A DNA stretch of 64,000 bases from Flavitalea sp966112615 (GTDB lineage Bacteria > Bacteroidota > Bacteroidia > Chitinophagales > Chitinophagaceae). How positions within the stretch are numbered: the stretch's first letter is position 1; the number at the start of each line of letters is the position of its first letter. The stretch covers positions 62,001-126,000 of the forward strand of contig CBHWDO010000004.1 of assembly GCA_966112615.1 (NCBI GenBank). Reading direction: 5' to 3'. Below the pieces are notes generated by a model that was not told where the DNA came from, did not search any database, and worked only from the letters and a program-made list of their open reading frames with translations. The position numbers and the translations under genes are program-made. This document shows, in pieces, positions 16,013 through 23,688 of this stretch.

Positions 16013-17501
16013 ATATCCTGCTTCCTAAAATTGTTTCGCCCTTCTCCTTGATCATAAGGATCTTTCTATGAACGATCTTTCCCTTATCCTCTTTGGTTGA
16101 ATAGGCAATATATTTTATTGAATTCACTGTGTTTTTCAATCCATCTTTTTGTGCCGACCTGCTGTTGACATACACTTCTTTCCTCACATCTTTTTCCATG
16201 CCATTTTCTTTCAGCATTTTCTTTACTTCCTTCTTCACAGGCATCGGAAGTTCATTGTTTGCATAATGAACAGGCGGGATGATCATATTGCCCATGGCAA
16301 TTCCTTTTTGTTTCAGATTTTCACGCCGGTTAACCCGGGAATTTTTCCATGCTATATTCTTTTCATCAGGATCTGCAATTTCTTTTTTGATAGGATGAAT
16401 AGATGGATCGCCAAGAAGAAGGAATTGCGCAACAGTCTTAAGTTCTATCACATCAAGGTAGGGACCCGCATCATTCAGGAATTGCATCCTTGCTTCCAGT
16501 AAGGCTCTGCCCGTGGAGGCTCCCTCAAAGATCTTTAACAGGAAAAATTGTGTGATAAGATCAGCAAGTGCAAGGTTATCGGAAGGACCATATGCCACAT
16601 TCGTACTTCCCATAAAAGCAACCGCACCGTGTTCAAGATATGTATTGGCGATACTTACCTGGTTTGTTTCATTGATATCATACAACTGAGCACCATAGCA
16701 ACATTCAGCAGCGGCAATGGTACCTTGGGAAACATTCTTCAATATTGATTTTGCATAAAATGCTTCAGGCATTTGTTTGCCTTTCTCTCCATAAAATGTT
16801 GGCTCTTCCAGTGCACCATGGCAATTAAAGAAATGGATGGAAGGTTTAAGTTGAGTTTTTGAAAAGGCAGGACCATTCAATGGAGATAATAACAGTTCAG
16901 TATTTGATCCAAACATTCTAGTGATGTTCTTACCTGTGGAACCTTTCCAGGAAACAGTGCTGAGTGCAAAATATTTTTTATAGTCTTTAGGATCGCGTGG
17001 TATCCAGTTGATTGCATTATTGATCAGCGTTGTAAGATATGCAGGATCATTATGGCCGGGTATATCGGGAATCCTGCCTACTACCCTGGAAGGTGCAACA
17101 AAATCTTTCGATTCAATACTATACCCATGTTCACATGCATAAGGAAGATCGCTAGGCACTTCATTTTCATCATCATGCCTGCGCGCAGGATTCTTCAAAG
17201 GTTGAAATGGAATGATATCCTGTGATCCAACGATAACAATGTAATCAGGATCCAGTTTATGGTAAAGCTTATCCACTGCTTCTTTGACCTGCCTGGGATC
17301 ATTACCATTCAATACTTTGGGAACCGAGTAATTTTTATCTATAGCATCATCATCAAGAAAGACCAGCGCAGATGTCATTTGCTGTTTTTTCGCAGCCTTA
17401 CTGAACTTTTGCAGAAGTGATATGATCCTGGGAGCTTTGGATCCGTACTTGGAAAGAATATTTCCCCTGTGAGAAATAATGAGTTTATTGATCTTTTGCA
17501 T
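15999..17501 (-). CDS. Caspase-like cysteine peptidase (clan CD, gingipain C25/CHAT-like), cytoplasmic
   Basis: 500 residues without signal peptide or sorting domain. The catalytic dyad of a clan CD fold is visible: His228 in a strand end reading HFFNCHG, and Cys267/Cys268 in AAECCYGA, where Cys268 aligns with the nucleophile of QACxG. The 39-residue His-to-Cys distance fits caspase/gingipain folds. Following text (VAFMGSTNVAYGPSD, ADLITQFFLLKIFEGASTGRALLEARM) is the kind of segment seen after the catalytic Cys in C25 peptidases. The N-terminal 190 residues contain a sub-domain with VIVGSQDIIPF. The C-terminal 110 residues are Lys/Arg-rich and unassigned. It is first in an operon with a 77-residue protein and an HD hydrolase. 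A proteolytic effector role is inferred. Confidence 0.75.
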   Translation of the reverse strand: MQKINKLIISHRGNILSKYGSKAPRIISLLQKFSKAAKKQQMTSALVFLDDDAIDKNYSVPKVLNGNDPRQVKEAVDKLYHKLDPDYIVIVGSQDIIPFQPLKNPARRHDDENEVPSDLPYACEHGYSIESKDFVAPSRVVGRIPDIPGHNDPAYLTTLINNAINWIPRDPKDYKKYFALSTVSWKGSTGKNITRMFGSNTELLLSPLNGPAFSKTQLKPSIHFFNCHGALEEPTFYGEKGKQMPEAFYAKSILKNVSQGTIAAAECCYGAQLYDINETNQVSIANTYLEHGAVAFMGSTNVAYGPSDNLALADLITQFFLLKIFEGASTGRALLEARMQFLNDAGPYLDVIELKTVAQFLLLGDPSIHPIKKEIADPDEKNIAWKNSRVNRRENLKQKGIAMGNMIIPPVHYANNELPMPVKKEVKKMLKENGMEKDVRKEVYVNSRSAQKDGLKNTVNSIKYIAYSTKEDKGKIVHRKILMIKEKGETILGSRIYVSK

Positions 17502-17557
17502 GAGAACAGTTTTTGGGTTTGTAGGGTACTGTTCGCTTAAAGTAAGATAGGGAAATT

Positions 17558-17782
17558 TTGGGGGAGTTGGGAGGTGGGAGTTGGGAGGGGAGTGAAAGGA
17601 GATGAGGAGATGAGGAGGTGAGGAGGTGAGGAGGTGAGGAGATTGTACAACCGGCGTCCTGCCCGGCCCTCCGGGCCGTTCAGCCCGTTTAGTAAGAAGT
17701 AAAAAAAAAGTCGGGTGTTACCCCGACTTCCATGTATTCTGTATTCTGTGTATTCCGTGTATTCCATGTATTCCCCGACTTC
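17558..17782 (-). repeat. Composite intergenic repeat, copy A
   Basis: On the minus strand, directly after the amidohydrolase stop, come in order: degenerate 9-bp GAATACAnG units (17774-17731), terminator hairpin (17727-17701), hairpin cassette CGGCCC-TCC-GGGCCG with GTTCAGCCC-type linkers (17654-17686), 8-bp CTCCTCAC units (17641-17597) and 7-bp CCAACTC units (17592-17560). The same order and orientation occur in copy B at 23354-23677. Confidence 0.85.
17701..17727 (-). terminator. Terminator of the 432-residue amidohydrolase gene
   Basis: 6-bp stem GTCGGG/CCCGAC with a 6-nt loop (17710-17727) followed on the minus strand by nine U (17709-17701). It lies 56 nt past the stop at 17783, inside composite repeat A. 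Confidence 0.8.
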
Positions 17783-19081
17783 TTAAAGCCCATACTTCCC
17801 CTTATACCGCTCATACAATTGCTTCTGCTTATCATCAAGGTTGATCTTTCTTCCCTGGATAAATGCATGCTCTATTCGGCTGCTGCGCATATCAAGGATA
17901 TCACCTTCGCTGATCACGATATTCGCGTCCTTGCCTGCTTCAATGGATCCTGCTTTTTTATCAATTCCAAGGATCTTTGCAGGATTCAAGGTGATGGCAG
18001 TGAGTGCTTCTTCTTTTGTAAGACCATAAGTTGCTGCAGTACCTGCATTGTAACTCAGGTTGCGACCACGGAACTGTCCGTCTTCATCATTGATTGCATA
18101 CAATACACCCGCTTTTTGCAGTGCTGCAGGTGTTTTGTAGGGCTGATCAACATCGTCATCCAATGTGGTTGGCAAAGCATGCATCTGGTTAAGAATTACT
18201 GAAAGATTATGCTGCTTCAACAACTCAGGGATCAGGAAACTTTCAGAACCTCCAACGATCACAACGTCAAATCCAAACTCTTTTGCAAAGTCAACTGCCA
18301 CCAGCATTTCCTTTACAAGGTTTGCATGCACATAGAGTTTCTTTGACTTATCAAACAAACCCTTCACTGCTTCATACTTTAAATTCATTGCAGTGTGTGA
18401 AGCTTCATCATTGTAAGCTTTTGCTTCACGGAAAAACTCTTTTGCAATTTCGATCCTGTCGAGCGCTGCTTTCATTGGATCTGTTCCCTGCTGCTGTCCA
18501 CCAAACCCTCCTCTCGGACGATTCAACAGGTTTGGCATATCAAAATGAATTCCATTATCCATTGCATAAGCCGCATCTTCCCAGTTCCAGGCATCAAGCT
18601 GAACCACAGAAGATGAACCCATGATCAAACCACCCTGTGGCACAGTATGAACTAATAGGATCCCACTGTTCCTTAAGGTGTTGATGATCTTTGAATCGGT
18701 GTTATACGCCACAATACTTCTGACATTCGGATTGATATCTCCCAGTTCCGCGAAATCATTGGTAGCACGGGTTCCTGAAGCCACTTCTTTCAAACCAAGA
18801 TCCGACTGGGAAAGAATCAATGATGGATAAACATGCTTACCGCTTGCGTCCACTTTCATTGCATTCGATGGTGCATTCACTGAAGCACCTACTGCACTGA
18901 TCTTTCCATTCTCGATCAATACAGATCCATTATTGATGACCTGTCCATTACCAACATGGATTGTCCCGTTACAGATCACTATTGGCTGCGACTGTGGTTT
19001 GGCCGGGTACACAGTTTCCTGTGCATTGGCAATGCCGGCACTCATTACACCACAAAGCAGGTATGTTGCAAATTTCTTCAT
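17783..19081 (-). CDS. Exported amidohydrolase-fold protein lacking the HxH metal motif
   Basis: 432 residues with signal peptide (about 1-20, ANA-QE). It has an amidohydrolase/imidazolonepropionase-type layout: an N-terminal beta-sandwich (GTIHVGNGQVINNGSVLIENGKISAVG) and a TIM-barrel, closing with LGIDKKAGSIEAGKDANIVI. Where active members have HxH after the sandwich, this protein reads YPSLILSQSDLG with no histidine pair, so metal binding is probably altered or lost. It is 18 nt downstream of the 1014-residue paralogue and likely forms a pair with it. The substrate is unknown. Confidence 0.85.
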   Translation of the reverse strand: MKKFATYLLCGVMSAGIANAQETVYPAKPQSQPIVICNGTIHVGNGQVINNGSVLIENGKISAVGASVNAPSNAMKVDASGKHVYPSLILSQSDLGLKEVASGTRATNDFAELGDINPNVRSIVAYNTDSKIINTLRNSGILLVHTVPQGGLIMGSSSVVQLDAWNWEDAAYAMDNGIHFDMPNLLNRPRGGFGGQQQGTDPMKAALDRIEIAKEFFREAKAYNDEASHTAMNLKYEAVKGLFDKSKKLYVHANLVKEMLVAVDFAKEFGFDVVIVGGSESFLIPELLKQHNLSVILNQMHALPTTLDDDVDQPYKTPAALQKAGVLYAINDEDGQFRGRNLSYNAGTAATYGLTKEEALTAITLNPAKILGIDKKAGSIEAGKDANIVISEGDILDMRSSRIEHAFIQGRKINLDDKQKQLYERYKGKYGL

Positions 19082-19099
19082 TGTAATTTCTGTTAGGGA

Positions 19100-22000
19100 T
19101 TAAAACTCTGTTGACTCTTCCACCAATAAACCATGATTATGCTGATGATCAGAACATGCATTTACACGACGCATGCTTGCAGCACCAGGACCAACAGGTG
19201 CTCCTGATTTCTTTTCATTCAGCAATTTCTGGATCAGCCTGTTTCTTTCTTCAGCTACCTTCACACGCATCTCTGCATCTTTTTCACGATCGAAATAAAC
19301 TGTTCCGTCAACAATGGTTTTTTCTGCCTTTGCATAAATGCTCAATGGATGATTTGACCAGAGTACGAGATCCGCATCTTTACCTACCTTGATACTTCCA
19401 ACTTTATTGTCGATGTGAAGCATCTTCGCAGGGTTCAGTGTAACCATTTTCAGAGCATCTTCTTCACTCATGCCACCATACTTCACACTCTTAGCAGCTT
19501 CCTGGTTAAGTCTGCGTGCCATCTCAGCATCATCAGAATTAATGGCAACATTCAACCCAACTTTATGCATGATGGTTGCATTGTATGGAATTGCATCCAC
19601 TACCTCATTCTTGTACATCCACCAGTCAGAGAAGGTCGAAGCATTCGCTCCATGAGCTTTCATCTTATCAGCTACTTTATAACCCTCAAGTATATGCGTA
19701 AATGTATTTACTGTAAATCCGTATTGCTCTGCAACACGCAATGCAGCAGTGATCTCACTCTGTACATAGCTATGCATGGTGATGAAACGCTTCTTGTTCA
19801 TGATCTCCACCAGTGCATCCAGTTCAAGGTCACGACGCACGATCATTGGAGTAGCTCCTTTCTTCTTATTGTTTGCTTCAGCCTGTTTCAGTTTCGCTTC
19901 ATATTCTTTTGCACGCTGGAAAGCATCCATCAAGACCTGTTGAACACCCATGCGTGTATCCGGATACCTGTTATTTGCAGCGAAGAATGTACGCTTAACG
20001 TTTTCACCCAATGCAAACTTGATGAAAGGATCAGCACCAGCAAACATCAACCCTTTATCATCAGCACCCCAACGGAGTTTGATCAGTTGTGTTTGTCCGC
20101 CAATGGTGTTAGCAGATCCATGCAGGATATGTGAGGTAGTTACACCACCGCTCAACTGGCGATAGATATCGATATCCTCCGGATCAAGGTTGTCTTGGAT
20201 ACGAACTTCAGAAGTTACGGATTGTCCGCCTTCATTGATAGAAGCAGCTGCAATATGCGAGTGCTCATCAATGATACCAGCAGTAAGGTGTTTGCCTGTT
20301 CCATCGATCACTCTTGCAGAGGCATCGTTAAGGTTTTTACCAACCTGTGCAATCTTTCCATTCTTCACCAATACATCAGCTCCTTCAATCTTTCCTTCTG
20401 ATTCATTGGTCCACACGGTGGCATTTTTGATCAACAGGTTTTCCTGCTTAGCCATTTCTTCCACACCAAAACCTGTAAATGGATAGATGACTTTACCCAA
20501 TGCAAGTGGTTCTTTTTTCTTAGCGCTGTCTGCTTTCTCTGCAACAGCACTTACAAAATTTGCAGTCCAGAAGAATGATCTTCCTGCTGAATCAACACCG
20601 GTTCCACTCCAGCTTGTACCGTTTGATACACCGCTCAGGCGATTACCTGATTTAGATTTTTTCGATGGAGAAAAATTCAGTTTCACCAGCTTACCATCAT
20701 AAGATAGTTTTGCAGCCATGGTATCTTTTCCACTGATCACATTTGCTGAAGAAGGACTCTTTACTTCAAGTGTATATTTTGAACCGTTATTGAAAGCCAG
20801 TTCATAATTACCTTTCACTTCACTCAGGTCATTCTTCACTTCATATTTCCTGCCCTGCACCCAGTTTTCAAGAATAGAAGATTTCTCACTGAATAATGGG
20901 CCATTTGTTACAATGAAGTTGGCAAACTTACCATTATCAATGCTACCAACATTATCATAAACACCCAGCAATTGTGCAGGTGCTTTGGTCAGTGCATCGA
21001 GCGCTTTTGCTTCAGTCAATCCATATTCAATTGCCTTACGCAGGTTACTCATGAATGACTTTGCATCACGCAGGTCAGCTGCAGTAAGTACGAAAGGAAT
21101 ATTTGCTTTTTCAAATGCAGCAGGATTAGATGGTGCAAGTTCCCAATGCTTCATATCGCTCAATGAAATGAAACGTGCATCATTTGGATCTTCCACATCC
21201 ATCGCCTGAGGATAATTCAGTGGCAGAATATAAGTAGCTTTTGTTGCTGCGATCTCTTTGATCCGCTGGTATTCATTTCCACCACCCTTGATGATATACT
21301 GAACGCCAAACTCATCTCCTATCCTGTCGGCACGAACTGCATTCCACTTATCATTTGCTTCGAAGATCTGAGGCAACGACTGGTTTGCATTGAAGGAAGT
21401 CAGTGTGATATTCACTCCTTCCGCTGAAGGATTTGATTTAAACCACTGTGCATCGAGATAGGTTTGTCGAAGTAAAGCGATAGTGCCCATCAAAGAAGAA
21501 GGATAGCTTTGAGTGGATGTTCCCTTACTCAATGAGTAGTGTGCTGAAGCTTTTTCTTTCAGCACTACAAGGTTATCCTTTTCATTTGCAAGTGTTACCA
21601 CAGTTCCTGTTCCTCTTGCGATTCCATCTTTCTGATGAGTCAGTACGGTACCAAATCCCTGTTCACGAAGTGTTGCTGCTTTTGTATCATCAACAGAGAA
21701 GATTTTGTATGCATCTACTTCTGGTTTAAGTGCCTGGTTCCAGCCGTATGCACCCTTTACATTGGTTGCAAGTTGTGGAGGTTGGTTGAAATTAAAACCG
21801 CCCTGTCGCTGCGGAGTTGCAATTCCATAATCACTATACACATCGATGAAGGAAGGATAAATATACTTTCCTTTACAATCGATGACCATTGCATCTTTTG
21901 GAATGGAAAGGTTGGTTCCTACCTGGATCACTTTACCATTCTTTACGATAATGGCTGCATCATTCAGCGTAGTGTTTCCGTCTTTCACTACTGTTGCATG

Positions 22001-22144
22001 AACCAATGCATAGTGTCCCGACCTTGGTTCGGCTACTCCATTCACAGGGAATGTTTCCTGCGCCTGCAGAAGCACCGGAGCAAAGCATCCCAACAGCGCC
22101 AGTACTGTCTTACACAGGCGCGAATTAATTGCGAGTCTAATCAT
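19100..22144 (-). CDS. Exported tandem amidohydrolase (two amidohydrolase-fold halves)
   Basis: 1014 residues with signal peptide (about 1-28). There are two amidohydrolase units: the N-terminal half (about 35-430), in which the metal motif position reads YPSFIDVYSDYG without HxH, and the C-terminal half (about 570-980), which has intact HSH in GIIDEHSH, further histidines (TMHSY and THILEG) and NSDDAEM. So one catalytic and one degenerate unit are expected. The middle region (about 450-550) is a beta-rich insert. The enzyme is probably periplasmic and hydrolyses cyclic amides or peptides; the specific substrate is unknown. It is transcribed ahead of its 432-residue relative. Confidence 0.88.
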   Translation of the reverse strand: MIRLAINSRLCKTVLALLGCFAPVLLQAQETFPVNGVAEPRSGHYALVHATVVKDGNTTLNDAAIIVKNGKVIQVGTNLSIPKDAMVIDCKGKYIYPSFIDVYSDYGIATPQRQGGFNFNQPPQLATNVKGAYGWNQALKPEVDAYKIFSVDDTKAATLREQGFGTVLTHQKDGIARGTGTVVTLANEKDNLVVLKEKASAHYSLSKGTSTQSYPSSLMGTIALLRQTYLDAQWFKSNPSAEGVNITLTSFNANQSLPQIFEANDKWNAVRADRIGDEFGVQYIIKGGGNEYQRIKEIAATKATYILPLNYPQAMDVEDPNDARFISLSDMKHWELAPSNPAAFEKANIPFVLTAADLRDAKSFMSNLRKAIEYGLTEAKALDALTKAPAQLLGVYDNVGSIDNGKFANFIVTNGPLFSEKSSILENWVQGRKYEVKNDLSEVKGNYELAFNNGSKYTLEVKSPSSANVISGKDTMAAKLSYDGKLVKLNFSPSKKSKSGNRLSGVSNGTSWSGTGVDSAGRSFFWTANFVSAVAEKADSAKKKEPLALGKVIYPFTGFGVEEMAKQENLLIKNATVWTNESEGKIEGADVLVKNGKIAQVGKNLNDASARVIDGTGKHLTAGIIDEHSHIAAASINEGGQSVTSEVRIQDNLDPEDIDIYRQLSGGVTTSHILHGSANTIGGQTQLIKLRWGADDKGLMFAGADPFIKFALGENVKRTFFAANNRYPDTRMGVQQVLMDAFQRAKEYEAKLKQAEANNKKKGATPMIVRRDLELDALVEIMNKKRFITMHSYVQSEITAALRVAEQYGFTVNTFTHILEGYKVADKMKAHGANASTFSDWWMYKNEVVDAIPYNATIMHKVGLNVAINSDDAEMARRLNQEAAKSVKYGGMSEEDALKMVTLNPAKMLHIDNKVGSIKVGKDADLVLWSNHPLSIYAKAEKTIVDGTVYFDREKDAEMRVKVAEERNRLIQKLLNEKKSGAPVGPGAASMRRVNACSDHQHNHGLLVEESTEF

Positions 22145-22190
22145 AATTCCGGGGGTTGTTTAATTGAAGCATGGAATATAAGTAATGTTG

Positions 22191-22198
22191 TACTTTCG
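22191..22198 (+). promoter_or_regulatory. deoC -7 box TACTTTCG
   Basis: One mismatch to TAnnTTTG, 33 nt upstream of the deoC ATG, in the divergent region between the amidohydrolase gene and deoC. Confidence 0.35.
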
Positions 22199-22231
22199 GC
22201 CTTCGCGAATTATACAGTCGCACATTAAAAT

Positions 22232-22903
22232 ATGATGAACATCTCGAAATATATTGATCATACGATCCTCAAGCCGACTACAACACTTGAGGACATCAAA
22301 AAGATCTGTGCGGAGGCGAAAGAATTTGGATTTGCAGCTGTTTGCGTTCCACCTCCTTTTGTTAGGAATGCGAAAGCCATTCTGGAAGGTTCTGATGTTA
22401 AAGTGGCTACTGTGCTGGGTTTCCCTTTTGGTTATTCTGTTGCCAAAGCGAAGATCTTTGAAATGCAGCAGGCGTTAGAAGATGGGGCGGATGAAATTGA
22501 TGTGGTGATCAACCTGATTGCATTGAAGGCTGGTCAGTGGGAATACCTGGAAAAAGAAATGAAGTTTTTGGTAGAAGCGGCTCACAAGAACGGACGGCTG
22601 ATCAAAGTGATCATAGAATCAGGAATATTGACTACAGACGAGATCATCAAATGTTGTGAGATCTATGGAAAGCTGGATGTGGATTTTATGAAGACTTCCA
22701 CAGGATATGCGGAAAAAGGTGCCAGTGTGGAAGCTGTTCAGATTATGAGATCGCATTTACCGGAACATATAAAAATTAAAGCTTCAGGCGGGATCAGGGA
22801 TTTTGCATTTGCAAAACAGCTGGTGGAAGCGGGTGCCGACAGGTTGGGATGCAGTGCATCTGTTGCCATTGCAAAGGGTGAGCAGGGAGAAGGAAATTAT
22901 TAA
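22232..22903 (+). CDS. deoC: Deoxyribose-phosphate aldolase
   Basis: 223 residues, usual length for DERA. It converts 2-deoxyribose 5-phosphate to acetaldehyde and glyceraldehyde 3-phosphate in deoxynucleoside breakdown. The Schiff-base lysine lies in DFMKTSTGY and the second active-site lysine in KIKASGGIRD. The N-terminal IDHTILKP and PPPFV are family hallmarks. Two adjacent ATG codons (22232 and 22235) are possible starts. A SPOR-domain gene follows 37 nt downstream on the same strand, and no other nucleoside-catabolism genes are nearby. Confidence 0.96.
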   Translation: MMNISKYIDHTILKPTTTLEDIKKICAEAKEFGFAAVCVPPPFVRNAKAILEGSDVKVATVLGFPFGYSVAKAKIFEMQQALEDGADEIDVVINLIALKAGQWEYLEKEMKFLVEAAHKNGRLIKVIIESGILTTDEIIKCCEIYGKLDVDFMKTSTGYAEKGASVEAVQIMRSHLPEHIKIKASGGIRDFAFAKQLVEAGADRLGCSASVAIAKGEQGEGNY

Positions 22904-22940
22904 CAGGTTTTGGTCCCGAATTTGTATTTAGAACAGCTAT

Positions 22941-23351
22941 ATGAAAATACTCCTTACCATTCTTGCCGTACTATTGACCATGGGAAGTTTTGCCCAGGTT
23001 GATTCAGTTTCTTCAGTTGCGATTCATAAAGATCCAAGGGTTGAACTATTGAAAGCAAAGCAGGCTGAGATCAATGAAGTAACGACCAGGAATGCCCGGA
23101 GGACCGGCCAGGGTTTTAGGGTTTTGGTCATTAATACTAACGACCGGAACAAGGCTTATGAAGCCAAAACCCGGATCTATCAAAGCTTCCCTGAATTAAA
23201 AGCTTACCTGATGTATCAAACGCCATTCATTAAATTGAAGGTAGGAAACTTCAAAACCCGCGAAGAAGCTGATGAATATGTGGAAAGAATTAAAAGGCTG
23301 TTTCCTACTGGGGTTTATGTGGTAAGGGATGTGATTGAGTTGAAGAATTAG
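22941..23351 (+). CDS. SPOR domain-containing exported protein
   Basis: 136 residues with signal peptide (about 1-18, SFAQ). The C-terminal 75 residues (about 55-132) form a SPOR domain: GFRVLVINTNDRNKAYEAK, then FIKLKVGNFKTREEADEYVERI and a final strand GVYVVRD. SPOR domains bind denuded septal peptidoglycan, so a periplasmic cell-envelope role is likely. The short linker leaves no room for other domains. Its stop is followed at once by a 9-bp tandem repeat array. Confidence 0.88.
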   Translation: MKILLTILAVLLTMGSFAQVDSVSSVAIHKDPRVELLKAKQAEINEVTTRNARRTGQGFRVLVINTNDRNKAYEAKTRIYQSFPELKAYLMYQTPFIKLKVGNFKTREEADEYVERIKRLFPTGVYVVRDVIELKN

Positions 23352-23353
23352 AA

Positions 23354-23677
23354 GACGTTGAAGACATGGAAGACATGGAATACATTGAATACATGTAAAA
23401 CATGGAATACATATACTACATAGAATACATAGAATACATGGAATACATGGAATACATAGAATACATAGAATACATAGAATACATAGAATACATAGAATAC
23501 ACAGAATACACGGAATACATGGAAGTCGGGTTAGACCCGGCTTTTTTTGTGTCAGGGCTGAATGGCCCGGGCTGAACGGCCCAAAGGGCCGGGCAGAACG
23601 CCGGGTGGTACCACCTCCTCACCTCCTCATCTCCTTTCACTCCCCTCCCAACTCCCAACTCCTATCTCCCAACTCCT
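23354..23677 (+). repeat. Composite intergenic repeat, copy B, with 19 tandem 9-bp units
   Basis: Nineteen contiguous 9-bp units (consensus TACATAGAA, first three GACnTnGAA) run from 23354 to 23524 and end exactly at the terminator stem. Then come the cassette linker GGGCTGAAT, linker GGGCTGAAC, CGGCCC-AAA-GGGCCG (23577-23591), GGGCAGAAC, the palindrome GGTGGTACCACC, CTCCTCAC 8-mers and CCAACTC 7-mers. The order is identical to copy A at 17782-17558. Nothing in it looks like a real gene. Confidence 0.9.
23525..23548 (+). terminator. Terminator after the SPOR gene, inside composite repeat B
   Basis: 7-bp stem GTCGGGT/ACCCGGC (one G-T pair) with a 3-nt TAG loop followed by seven T. Confidence 0.8.
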
Positions 23678-23685
23678 TACCTTTG
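23678..23685 (+). promoter_or_regulatory. -7 box TACCTTTG of the M20 gene
   Basis: Exact TAnnTTTG match only 3 nt before the ATG at 23689, so the transcript should be leaderless or nearly so. The bases before it are the 7-mer repeat CCAACTC, leaving no ordinary -33 element. Confidence 0.6.
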
Positions 23686-23688
23686 CTC

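Noticed and set aside
17537..17767. 76-residue minus-strand frame between the protease and amidohydrolase genes
   Set aside because: Translation of composite repeat A and its terminator.
19415..20134. 239-residue plus-strand frame
   Set aside because: Antisense to the tandem amidohydrolase, which has clear domains; Cys/His-rich shadow composition with no start signals.
21635..22228. 197-residue plus-strand frame upstream of deoC
   Set aside because: Mostly antisense to the amidohydrolase N-terminus; no recognisable domain.
23354..23524. Possible CRISPR array
   Set aside because: Units are 9 bp with no spacers and no cas genes nearby.
23416..23658. 80-residue minus-strand frame made of repeated Met-Tyr-Ser
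   Set aside because: It is the translation of the 9-bp tandem array; length and composition come from the repeat period being a multiple of three.
23605..23688. 28-residue N-terminal extension of the M20 enzyme
   Set aside because: Encoded by the CTCCTCAC and CCAACTC repeats and lies upstream of the promoter box.
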